Shown: piece after piece, positions 44,897 to 54,940 of the stretch
Numbering within the stretch: position 1 is the stretch's first letter
Layout of the letters: every line of letters starts with the position of its first letter
DNA from: Leucocoprinus leucothites
Lineage: Eukaryota > Basidiomycota > Agaricomycetes > Agaricales > Agaricaceae
DNA: 64,000 bases
Assembly (NCBI GenBank): GCA_013368445.1
Contig: JAACJO010000007.1
Span: 1,798,001 to 1,862,000 of the forward strand
Direction: 5' to 3'
Translations under genes and position numbers: made by a program
The notes under the pieces: model-generated
Told to the model about the DNA's origin: nothing
What the model saw: the letters and a program-made list of their open reading frames with translations, nothing else
The model's database searches: none

Positions 44897-45361
44897 CAGT
44901 GGACCCCGAAGGGGTCCAAATTTATAACGCGGTGCGCGATAGCAGTCTGCGCCCGACTATCTACTACAGGGAACCGATACCGCTACCGACTACACAAAAG
45001 TAAACAACCGGGAATACATAATAGTCCTGTCCGAGACAATACACGAATCAACAACAGAAGGGGGGGCTAGGCATGTAACGAAATACAAAGAAATAAGACA
45101 TATACCGATATCACTGCATCTGATGGCAGGCCTTGTGGTTAGTGGAAGCCTATCCAGCGATCGGCGCTGGATGGGGGACGATGCGTTGACACTAGGGAGC
45201 TTCCCCTAGGCCTGGGGCCGACCAGCAGAACCAGAATGACTTTGCAGCCAATCCCGATCAAACCAGTGGCGCTAGAACACACACTTGCGGTCAGTAGCAG
45301 CATGTTCCTTGCCACAATTGACGCACTTGATATGGGGACAGGGTTCTCCAGCGGGTGTGGG
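44867..45361 (-). mobile_element. G2 retroposon, 3' part of the split insertion
   Basis: Poly(A) at about 44867-44892 on the minus strand, hairpin at 44900-44918, 3' UTR, gag stop TAG at 45208-45206, and the last ~50 gag codons (GEPCPHIKCVNCGKEHAATDRKC, WLQSHSGSAGR). It is cut at 45361 by the copia 3' LTR. The duplication TTCTTAACCTCCTT at 44853-44866 recurs at 62071-62084, beyond the G2 5' end, so 61444-62070 is the other end of this insertion. Confidence 0.85.
44900..44918 (-). other. 3'-terminal hairpin of G2 (second intact example)
   Basis: TGGACCCC-loop-GGGGTCCA with loop TTC on the minus strand; the 8-bp stem is intact while the loop differs from 40074-40092. Confidence 0.82.
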
Positions 45362-45663
45362 TGTTAGAAGGTGATGCACAGGGGACGTGTGGGAGGTCCT
45401 AGAAACCAGAGAAATCGCCCAGGAAGCTCACAACTCACACAGGAATCTGTGGACAACTGTAAATGACTAAGTTAACAAGATAGAGACTTGTGCTCACCTG
45501 TGGACAACTGTAAATGACTGAGAGTCAAGAAAGCATCCACAGGAGAGTTGAACATGCAGTCAGGTGATCTACAACTGACTAAGCAACCTCTGCATCAACT
45601 CTAAGTTCACACATCAACAAATCAATCACAAATACTTGTAGACTGTCCAGAGCACATCTGACA
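45362..45663 (-). repeat. Copia 3' LTR (LTR-c, 302 bp)
   Basis: TGTTAG...CTGACA. It is directly preceded, on the minus strand, by GATCAAGGGGGTG, a polypurine tract, and by copia pol. This defines the element to which all the LTR-c solo LTRs belong. Outer flank gtggg. Confidence 0.95.
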
Positions 45664-46494
45664 CACCCCCTTGATCTGACAAGTCCACAAGTCGTCAGAA
45701 ACACCAAAATTGACACCTACACCCTCTAGCGAGTCAATCCTAGCATGGGAACTGCAAACTCCACCATCTTGGGCTGAACAGCCTTGGTAAACAAGTCTGC
45801 CACATTCTGGCTGGTGGGAATGTACTCTGGAGCAATGAAAGCAGACTGTACAGCATCCCGGAGCCAGTAGAACCGCAGATCCAGGTGCTTCATGCGACCA
45901 TGATGCTCAGGATTCTTGGAAACATCAATCCCAGACTTGTTGTCAATCAGGAGAGTGGAAGCATAGGAAGGGGAATAGCCAAACTCTGTCAGGATGTTCC
46001 TCATCCACATGATCTCCTTGCCAGCCTCAACTGTAGCCACATACTCAGCCTCTGTAGAAGAGAGAGTAACAAAGGGCTGACGCTTGGAGGACCATCCCAC
46101 AGCTCCACCACACACTAGAGTCACATATCCACCTGTAGAGCGACCAGTTTGAAAGAGCTCCTCAGCTTCACAGCCCTTGTAAACAAGCTTGTAATCGCTT
46201 GTGCCCTTCTGATAGCGCAGGAGATGCTTCACAGCAGCCCAGTGCTCAGGATGAGGGTTGTGGTTGAATCTCCCAAGGTAGGAGACTGCATAAGCAATAT
46301 CTGGGCGAGTCATGGTGGCTAGATACTGTAGGGAGCCTACAGCAGAGAGATAGGGAATGGATCACATTTCCTCCTGCTGGGAAGGAGTGGAAACAAGTGT
46401 GGAGAGTTCTGTGCCAGGAGAGAGCGGAGTCTTCACAGAATTGCAGTCAGACATGTTGAATCTGTTCAGGAGCTCCTGGACATAGTGGGACTTT
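45664..46494 (-). pseudogene. Ty1/copia pol C-terminus (RT end and RNase H)
   Basis: The minus strand encodes the RT end (HYVQELLNRFNMSDCNSVKT), a TGA within EEM*SIPYLSAVGSL, then an open 45726-46313 stretch: MTRPDIAYAVSYLGRF, HLLRYQKGTSDYKLVYKG, SSTEAEYVATVEAGKE (RNase H Glu), LIDNKSGIDVSKNPEHHGRM, YIPTSQNVADLFTKAVQP. Those blocks are diagnostic for copia RNase H. TAG at 45728-45726 is the natural stop, about 65 bp before the 3' LTR. LINE-A copy 4 truncates it at 46494; the rest of copia and its 5' LTR are not in the window. Confidence 0.95.
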
Positions 46495-48508
46495 TTTTTT
46501 TTTTATTGTATTTTTTTTTTTTAAATCAATGAATTTATATAGCGGTGCTCGATCGCAGTCTGCTTTCAACTAAATATTACAAACAGACGGTACACTACAG
46601 CAAGCTGGGGTACACGAAGCGGTCGAAGACCACTTAAGACAGAGACTATACACGATTAGTCCAGTAACATAGATAAGACTCGAAGGAGACTATAGAACGA
46701 GGTGTCATACACAGAGATCAGTCTCAAAGGAAAAGAAAAGAGATGAGATGAGAGAATATAGTTCACCTTCATTTGGTTCGGCGGGCACAGGAGCTTGAGG
46801 CGGCGGTGGAGGCATGTTGTGATTGGTAAAGCCAAAGGCAGCTGGGTTCCTTTTCAAGAACTCAACAAGGAATTCGTACTGAGGGAAGGCGCATTGCACC
46901 CATTGAGTGTGGAAGGGATAGAGGGGGCAGTAGTACAGGATATGATGTCGTGTTTCCAGGTGATGGCCACAACGACAGGATTTGGGCTCGAGGGGGAAGA
47001 ACCTCTCGCGATACGCTCCAATAGGAGCATGATTAAGGATGGCGCGGGACATACACGCATATAATAATGGCGATTCGTTGGCTAAGGGAAGCCAGGTGCC
47101 CCCCTTGACGTAGGTGGGGATGAGGAACTTGCGATTCTTTTTTGAAAGAAGGAAACCGCTGCCGCGGTATCTCTTCTTCCAGAAAGTGGACTCCCAGGAT
47201 TTCTAGCAGTCGTTGGTGACTTTGCATCGCAAGAAATCGAGAGTAGCGCCTAAACGAGGGGGGGTGTGAATGCATGTGGAAGTGACATCTTTGTGGACTT
47301 TAAGGTGGGGCTTCCATCGCCATTTGGAAGGGACGTCCCAGAAGTCAATAGAACGAGAGGGTTTGGCTGCAAGCCAGTTGGATAAAAGTCGGCAGACTTG
47401 GATGGAGTGTGATTGGCTCAAATGTATAGAGGGATCGACTGCTAGCTTGGCTGCTGGGAGACAGTCAGTGATGAGGATGATGTGGTCGCACTGAAGGGAA
47501 ATGGCCTTGGCGATGCCAATACGGATGGAATAGAGTTCGGCGTCAGTAGACGACGCTCGACTGCTAGCCTGTTTTGCATGGGACACTTGTTGTCCACCGT
47601 GATATATATGTGCTGCCGAAACTGCCTGAAGGGAACCTACAAGTGGGACAGAAGCATCAGTAACAACTGAAATACAATTACGATTGGATGAGGAAGAGGA
47701 GAAAACAGAATCAAGAGTCGATACATGTTTGTACATTTCGTGTTTATCCGAGCGATTGCAAGGGTGGAAGTGAATAGAATCAGGAAAGATGTCCATAAGA
47801 CGAGGGCCTTTGACTTTAGCTTTTTTGGCCGGAGTGAGAAGGTGAAGCGATTGGGGATGAGGGGAGGAGTTAAGAGAGAAACTTTCAGATAAAAGAGCAT
47901 GTAATGCATGATTAGAGGGTAAAGTAGAGACTCGATATGAAGAACGACTAGCTAATTTACGAAGATGGAGGTGAATTGGAATAAGTCCAGCAATGCTTTC
48001 AGCACCACCTGATGGGGAAGTATGGAAGGCGCCTGTGATCCAGAGAGCAGCGCGTCTTTGCATAGATGAAAGGGACTTGAGAAGTGCCTTGTTACGAGTG
48101 CCTTTGAAGTACCAGAGTCGGAATCCATACATGGCCACGGGGACAACGCATGACCTATAGAGCAGACGTTTTTGTAGAGGGAGGAGGCCTCGGGTGGAAT
48201 TGCCTAGCATACCCATAGCTTTCACTGTGGATAATGCTTTGGTAGAGTAGTACCGAACATGTTCTTGAAATGATAGTCGACGGTCAAAGTAGAAGCCTAA
48301 GTACCGCCAGATACGTTTGGGATACAGTAGAGGGCTGCCAACGTCGGATAAATCAAGGGGGGGATTAGAATCATTATGATGTCGGGAGAAGTGAAAGACT
48401 TCAGATTTATCGTGTTCAACGACAAGCCCGAAATCGGTGCAAATGGAGTTAATGATGGAATAAGCTGATTTGAGGGAAGAGATAGTGTCAGTATAGTTCT
48501 TCGCTTGA
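46495..48508 (-). mobile_element. LINE-A copy 4, 5'-truncated within RT (2.0 kb)
   Basis: 3' end at 46495 (A-rich tail ...ATACAAT..., then TATAAATTCATTGATTT). The 5' truncation is at about 48508, inside RT near SQAKNYTDTIS. It is flanked by TGGACATAGTGGGAC at 46480-46494 and again at about 48509-48523. It carries ORF2 from the RT thumb to its TGA (46707-46705), including RNase H (VVTDASVPLVG, AELYSIRIG, ITDCLPAAK) and CRCGHHLETRHHILYYCPLY. Confidence 0.92.
46705..48508 (-). pseudogene. LINE-A ORF2 C-terminal half, copy 4
   Basis: Open at 47203-48225 for 340 codons (KAMGMLGNSTRGLLPLQKRL to DFLRCKVTNDC), then TAG, then further pieces to 46705. A short deletion removes part of the SDSFSPFAPESKPGS linker before RNase H (KVKGP joins directly to RLMDIFPDSI). 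The RNase H catalytic Asp-Glu-Asp blocks are intact. It lacks the endonuclease and RT catalytic motifs, so it is inactive by itself. Confidence 0.9.
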
Positions 48509-48520
48509 GATGGACATAGT

Positions 48521-48523
<3 letters not shown>

Positions 48524-48551
<28 letters not shown>

Positions 48552-50839
48552 AATAAATCAACGCAACCCCGGAGGGGTCGCCAATTTATAACGCAGTGCG
48601 CGATAGCAGTCCGCGCCCAACTACTACAATATGCAGAAAGTACCGCTACCAACTACACATCTACATAGCTAGGTATAAATATGAGTCCGAAGTCCGCCTA
48701 GTACAAACAACATCTTCACGCAGTGGTACATAGTTCAAAATGAAAGCATACTACAATACAAGTCGGGCTGTTCTGTTTTACCGGCGGATGGAAGTGCACG
48801 GCATGGATCTCCACGGCCCACCACGCACAGCGCGGGGGCAGACAATGCGACCTATAGGGAAGAGAACCCTACAGATGCGACCGAGCGGCATCGCGACGAT
48901 GGTTTTCAAGCCAAAGCCGGTCAAACCGGTGTCACCAGAATGGGCATTTGCGATCGTCAGCTGCATGCGACTTGGCGCAGTTGACGCACTTGATGTGAGG
49001 ACAGGAATCCTCGGCGGCGGTGGGCAGGATAGGGGGATTGGCCTTCGGACTCCCCTTACAACAGCTCGAGTGGGAGCGGTGGTTCTCAGTACGATGAGGA
49101 CCGCCGCAGGCGGTGCATCGCAACGCACGGGTGTGGCACGATGAGGTAGAGTGACCCCAGCGCCAGCAACGCTGACACTGAGGACTGCCTGGGTGAGCGC
49201 GTGCAGCCCAGATCACGGACTGAACACCCTCAAAGTGGAGGTACTTGCCCAGGAGCTTCTTGGCGCTCGCTCCTGATTGAGAGTCCCAGAGGTCAAACCA
49301 GACAGTGGCGGTGTCGGCTCTGGTGGAGTTGCGCATAATGCGCACGGAGGAAACATCTGCGAAAATGTCCTTGAAAGCGGACAGACGCATGCGGTTGGTC
49401 ACGTGAGTCGGCGTGATGCGGACACCGTTCACGAAGTAGGGGACGTCGAGGACCTTGAGGTAGGACCTCGACCTGGGGCGGCGCGTCTTGATCGCAAAGG
49501 GGGCGGTGAAGACGGAGGGGATGGAGGACTCAATGACGTCACAGTCGGCGTCAGAGGGAACGGAGGAGGTGTGCAGTGCGATCGTACTGTACGCCTTGGT
49601 GATGTTCTCCACACACAAGATCAACTTGGCGCGGGAGAGGGAGTCATTAAGAAGGCGCATGGCCTTGTGATGGAGATAGGTGACCTCATCGGCACTGCCG
49701 ACAAAGTCGAGGAAGAGTTGGCGGCGGGTGGGGCCCGCGGTTGTCATGCGCGGCTTCCAGGTAGTGGGAGCAGCGGCTTGGGCAGCCTGATGCATAGCGG
49801 TGATGCGATCAGGGTCGAGATCGGGGTGGGATTGCGCCAACTTAATGAGTGACGCAACCCCGGCGGGGCGGGCCGCCTTGGTGAAGGACTTCTTGACCGA
49901 GGTGGGAGGAGGGGGCACTTTGGTGGGCGCTCGCTGAGCTTGGCCATCAGACCTAGCCCTAGCTTGGGGGGGGCCACTAGCACACGCTTTAGCAGGCGCT
50001 TGCTTAGGCGGTAAGGTGGGACGGGCTGGGGCAGGCCGACGATCCGAGGGAGTCTGCTTGGGCGCTTTGGGAGAGCCCATATCAATATCACATGGTTCCG
50101 CTTTGTCAGCGGATCCATGGATCGCCTCATGGGCGACGCGCGTACGTTTAGGGTAGGCCCCCTCAACTCTGGTGGCACAGTCCCGAATGAAGTCCGCAAA
50201 TGTGTCCCATCCCTGGGCTCGCATTCGCTCGTTGGTGAGGGCCGTGTCGCCTTGGCCCCGGTTGAGAACTTCCGCAACCAGTCCAACAAGAGTCGGAATG
50301 ATCACGGCGGTGGTGGCCTCTGGAAGAGGGCCTGAGGGAACGTTCCCGATGAAGCGGGAGAAGAAACGAATCCCAGCAAGAGCCCGGGTCTCAACAGACT
50401 CCTCAGTTGACCCGGAGGAGACAGCGGACGGCGGTGCTGGGGGGGGAGGACCTTCACGGGGTAGAACGTCTGTCCGCCGGCGGTGAAGGGTTTTGGGGAC
50501 GGCGACGGAACGTCAGCCACGGGAGCGACCACCGACTGCGACGGGACGTCAGCGGCAGGCAGGGAAGAGGGTCCAGGCGACGAAACGTCAGCCTGGGGAG
50601 GTCCGAAGAACCCACGAACATTGCAGGGGTCGTCGTAGGGGTCGAGATGTTCGTCCTCGGACATCTCGGCGATGTTGAGCTCGTCGGCGGAGGCCTCGGC
50701 GGACTTGGTAGATTGGCGGGGGGGGCCTTTAAACTTAGACTTTCGCTTGCCCATGTAGAATAGGCAGAAATACGATGTAAACTAGATGTCTTAAAACACA
50801 CCAACGGATAGATGGTGGTGGTAAGAGGTCAAGGAGGGA
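48524..50839 (-). mobile_element. G1 gag-only retroposon, full length (2.3 kb)
   Basis: Poly(A) at about 48524-48552, 5' end CATCCCTCCTTGACCTC at 50839, an 85-bp leader, one gag frame and a ~320-bp 3' UTR. CpG-rich. Its poly(A) directly follows the right-hand GGACATAGTGGGAC duplication of LINE-A copy 4, so two elements used the same target. No duplicate of that sequence is found at its 5' end, which abuts a plus-strand G2 fragment. Confidence 0.93.
48869..50754 (-). pseudogene. G1 gag, near-complete (about 628 aa), one frameshift and one stop
   Basis: Best full-length G1 gag. The N-terminus is MGKRKSKFKGPPRQSTKSAE, then LNIAEMSEDEHLDPYDDP and KPFTAGGQTFYPV. A C-run of eight, where two other copies have nine, shifts the frame at about 50440. 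It then continues: HGSADKAEPCDIDMGSPKAP, RSDGQAQRAPTKVPPPP, SLIKLAQSHPDLDPDRITAM, TRRQLFLDFVGSADEVTYL, RPRSRSYLKVLDVPYFVNG, RADTATVWFDLWDSQSGASA, CQRCWRWGHSTSSC, CTACGGPHRTENH, CVNCAKSHAADDRKCPFW. TGA (48934-48932) replaces the next CGA; the natural end is RSRL with TAG 48871-48869. Only two point lesions separate it from an intact gene. Confidence 0.92.
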
Positions 50840-51719
50840 TGCCGCAACACATTACTGACCATATGCGTCTGTCTCCCTTCAAGGAGACATTCGCTAACGT
50901 ATCCTCCGTGCGCATCATGCGCAACTCCGCCAAAGCCGACACCGCCACCATCTGGGTCGACCTTTGGGATTCTCAGTCCGGCGCTAACGCTAAGCGCCTG
51001 GTTGGCAAATACCTCAACTTTGACGGCGTGCAGTCCATGATCAAGGCCGCGCGCGCTCACCCCAGGACCCCCCAGTGTCAACGATGCTGGTGATGGGGCC
51101 ACACTACCACCACCTGTCACAACCGTGCACTCAGGTGCTCACAATGCGGTGGGCCACATTGGTCCGAGAATCACTGCACTACCTCCTCCTGCTGTAAGGG
51201 ATCGCCAAAGGCCAACCCTCCCATCCAGCCCACACCCGCCGGGGAACCCTGTCCCCATATCAAGTGCGTCAATTGCGGCAAGGAACATGCTACTACTGAC
51301 CGCAAATACGCGTTCTGGCGCCACTGGTTTGATCGGGATTGGCTGCAAAGTCATTCTGGTTCTGCCGGTCGGCCCCGGGCCTAGGGGGAGCTCCCTAGCG
51401 TCAATGTATCGTCCCCCATCCATCGCCGGTCGCCGGATGGGCTCCCACCAACCACAAGGCCTGCCGTCAGATGCAGTGATATCGGTATTTGTCTCACTTC
51501 TTTGTATTTTGTTACATACCTAGCCCCCTTCTGCTGTCGATTCGTGTATTGTCTCGGACAGGACGTTTATATATTTCCGGTTGTTTACTCTTGTGTAGTC
51601 GGTAGCGGTATCGGTTCCCTGTAGTAGATAGTCAGGCACGGACTGCTATCGCGCACCGCGTTATAAATTGGCAACCCCTCCGGGGTCGCACTTGATTTAA
51701 AAAAAAAAAAAAAAAAAAA
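50840..51719 (+). mobile_element. G2 retroposon, 5'-truncated; gag C-terminus with one stop
   Basis: Starts head-to-head against the G1 5' end, inside PQHITDHMRLSPFKETFANV. Gag is open to 51090, where TGA replaces the residue after CQRCW, then WGHTTTTC, CSQCGGPHWSENH, CVNCGKEHATTDRK and GRPRA with TAG at 51382-51384. The third knuckle is damaged (Tyr for Cys in RKYAFW). The 3' UTR ends TATAAATTGGCAACCCC and poly(A) at 51700-51719, a G1-like hairpin sequence on a G2 body. No other gene lies in 51385-51719. Confidence 0.87.
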
Positions 51720-52363
51720 TCCATACAGTTTTAGAGTTTGTATTCCAAGATTTGTGAAAGATTCGAGAAATAGAGTTAGAGATATTGTTCAGACAAGAAG
51801 TAGAATGAATGTTCGAGCAGTCAAGGGCCGCTAGATGCTCAGAGACTTGGGAAATGAAAGCCGTCTCTTCATCGCTATCTTTCGGTAGTACACGTTTTTT
51901 ATAATTAATATAATCTGGACAGATTGGAAGATCCATAATCAAGGGTACGTGATCCGATGGGAGCCTTGAATTAACATCGATGATATGGGGGGTGGAATTG
52001 TTAGCACAAAAAATAAGGTCAATAACCGAATTGTCATGACTTTCAATGGAAGAGAAATGAGTTGGGGATAATGAGGTCGGTGAGGACCTTGTAAGATTGA
52101 AGCCATCCGCTAACTCCGTTAGAGTTATAGCTGACATAGGGATGTAGGTAGCTGAAGGGTCCCATTCTGGAGATTGACAATTAAAGTCCCCTCCCATATA
52201 TATAACATTAGGGATGTTGATGAAGTTCATTGAAAGAAAATTGATCGCCGACGAGGACGAGTCAGAGTATATGTTAATTAGGTGAATATAGTTACCCTGG
52301 TTGAATAAACCCAAGATTTGTATATCGCGGTGGTTAACCCACTCTTGTCAAAGAATGGGCCTC

Positions 52364-54629
52364 CATCCCTCCTTGACCTCTTACCACCACCATCTATTCA
52401 TTGGTGTGTTTTAAGACGTCTAGTTTACATCGTATCTCTGCCTATTCTACATGGGCAAGCGAAAGTCTAAATCTAAGGGCCCCCCCCGCCAATCTACCGA
52501 GTCCGCCGAGGCCTCCGCCGACGAACTCAACATCACCGAGATGTCCGAAGACGAACATCTCAACCCCTACGACGACCCCCGCAACGTTCGCGGGTTCCTC
52601 GGACCTCCCCAGGCTGACGTTTCGTCGCCTGGACCCTCTTCCCTGCCTGCCGCTGACATTTTGTCGCGGTCGGTGGTCGCTCCCGCGGCTGACGTTCCGT
52701 CGCCATCCCCAAAACCCTTCACTGCCGGTGGACAGACGTTCTACCCCGTAAAGGATCTCCCCCCCCCAGCACCGCCGTCCGCTGTCTCCTCCGGGTCAAC
52801 TGAGGAGTCTGTTGAGACCCGGGCTCTTGCTGGGATTCGTTTCTTCTCCCACTTCATCAGGAACGTTCCCTCAGGCCCTCTTCCAGAGGCCACCACCGCT
52901 GTGATCATCCCGACTCTTGTTGGGTTGGTTGCAGAAGTTTTCAACCGGGGCCAAGGCAACACGGCCCTCGTCAGCGAGCGAATGCAAGCCCAGGGATGGG
53001 ACACATTTGCAGATTTCATCCGGGACTGTGCCACCAGAATTGAGGAGGCCTACCCTAAACGTACGCGCGTCACCCATGAGGCGATCCATGGATCCGCTGA
53101 CAAAGCGGAACCACGTGACATTGACATGGGCTCCCCCAAAGCGCCCAAGCAGACTCCCTCGGATCGTCGGCCTGCCCCGGCCCGTCCCACCTTACCGCCT
53201 AAGCAAGCACCTGCTAAAGCGCGCGCTAGTGGCCCCCCCCAAGCTAGGGTTAGGTCTGATGGCCAAGCTCAGCGAGCGCCCACCAAAGCGCCCCCTCCTC
53301 CCACCTCGGTCAAGAAGTCCTTTGCCAAGGCGGCCCACCCCGCTGGGGTTACGTCACTCATTAAGTTGGCGCAATCCCACCCCGATCTCGACCCTGATCG
53401 CATCACCGCTATGCATCAGGCCGCCCAAGCCGCCGCCCCCGTCACTCGGAAGCCGCGCATGACAACCAAGGGGTCCTACCCGCCGCCAACTTTTCCTCGA
53501 CTTCGTCGGCAGTGCCGATGAGGTCACTTATCTTCATCACAAGGCCATGCGCCTTCTCAACGACTCCCTCTCCCGCGCCAAGTTGATCTTGCGTGTGGAG
53601 AACATCACCAAGGCGTACAGCACGATTGCACTGCACACCTCCTCCATTCCCTCTGACGCCGACTGTGACGTCATTGAGTCCTCCATCCCCTCCGTCTTCA
53701 CTGCCCCCTTTGCGATCAAGACGCGCCGCCCCAGGTCGAGGTCCTACCTCAAGGTCCTCGACATCCCTTACTTCGTGAATGGTGTCCGCATCACACCGAA
53801 TCACGTGACCAACCACATGCGACTGTCCGCCTTCAAGGACATTTTCGCAGATGTTTCCTCCGTGCGCATTATGCGCAACTCCACCAGAGCCGACACCGCC
53901 ACCATCTGGTTCGACCTCTGGGACTCTCAATCAGGAGCGAGCGCCAAGAAGCTCCTGGGCAAGTACCTCCACTTTGAGGGTGTTCAGTCCGTTATCCGGG
54001 CTGCACGCGCTTACCCAGGCAGTCCACAGTGTCAGCGTTGCTGGCGCTGGGGTCACTCTACCTCATCGTACTGAGAACCACCGCTCCCACTCGAGCTGTT
54101 GTAAGGGGAGTCCGAAGGCCAATCCCCCGATTCCGCCCACCCCCGCCAAGGATACCTGTCCTCATATCAAGTGCATCAACTGTGCCAAGTCGCATGCAGC
54201 TGATGATCGCAAGTGCCCATTCTGGCGACACCGGTTTGACCGGCTTTGGCTTGAAAACCATCGCCGCAATGCCGCTCGGTCGCGTCTGTAGGGTTCTCTT
54301 CCCTACAGGTTGCATTGTCTGCCCCCGCGCTGTGCGCGGTGGGTCATCGAGATCCATGCCGTGCATTTTCCATCCGCCGGTAAATCAGAACAACCTGACT
54401 TGTATTGTAGTATGCTTTCATTTCGAACTATGTACCACTGTGTGAAGATATCGTTTGTACTAGGCGGACTTCGGACTCGTATATGTATTCCTAGCTATGT
54501 AGATGTGTAGTTGGTAGCGGTACTTTCTGCATGTTGTAGTAGTTGGGCGCGGACTGCTATCGCGCACCGCGTTATAAATTGGCGACCCCTCCGGGGTTGC
54601 ACTTGATTAAAAAAAAAAAAAAAAAAAAG
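52364..54629 (+). mobile_element. G1 gag-only retroposon in LINE-A ORF2, full length
   Basis: 5' end CATCCCTCCTTGACCTC, 3' poly(A) at 54609-54628, flanked by the 13-bp duplication AAGAATGGGCCTC (52351-52363 and 54630-54642). It has the G1 leader, gag and a 3' UTR with a hairpin at about 54582-54600 (one G-T pair). No gene other than gag. Confidence 0.96.
52451..54291 (+). pseudogene. G1 gag with frameshift and knuckle deletion
   Basis: Open from MGKRKSKSKGPPRQSTESAE (52451) to about 53460 (KPRMTT), where an extra base shifts the frame and the shifted frame stops at 53521. The true frame resumes at 53547: MRLLNDSLSRAKLILRVENI, RPRSRSYLKVLDIPYFVNG, RADTATIWFDLWDSQSGASA, CQRCWRWGHSTSS. A deletion between direct repeats CCTCATCGT then removes the rest of knuckle 1 and CTACGGPH, shifting the frame again. 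The tail CINCAKSHAADDRKCPFW, RHRFDRLWLENH and RSRL ends at TAG 54289-54291. It keeps CGA codons that are TGA in sibling copies. Confidence 0.9.
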
Positions 54630-54940
54630 AAGAATGGGCCTCATGCAAAGTAGGCGTCTGTGAACGTAAGTCAGAGTACGGGGTTGGGGATTATTAGGCT
54701 TGGTAGGGCGAACCATACACAACCATTCAGGGTGAATAGGGGCACCAATGACATCATCCCCTTCAGGGTTAGTTGTAGAAGGTGCTTTCCGAATATGATT
54801 CCATGGAGGTTCTTGCAGAAAAATGATTTCAAAGTCCATCTTTTTGGACTCGAGTATAGTATCAACCAGGGCATAAGAGCGTCCCACGTTTTGCGAATAG
54901 ATACGAACAGAAGAGATGGGTTTGTTCTTACCAGACATAT

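Larger units (their letters stand above)
51720..54938 (-). pseudogene. LINE-A ORF2 endonuclease part, split by a G1 insertion
   Basis: 54630-54938 encodes MSGKNKPISSVRIYSQNVGR, FLQEPPWNHI and MRPIL; 51720-52363 continues EWVNHRDIQILGLFNQGNYI, YMGGDFNCQSPEWD, SVIDLIFCANNSTP and LPSDHVPLIMDLPI to NSKTVW. The only lesion besides the insertion is TGA where other copies read CGA, next to the insertion site. All visible APE-type endonuclease motifs are intact. RT and RNase H are missing from this copy. Confidence 0.92.
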
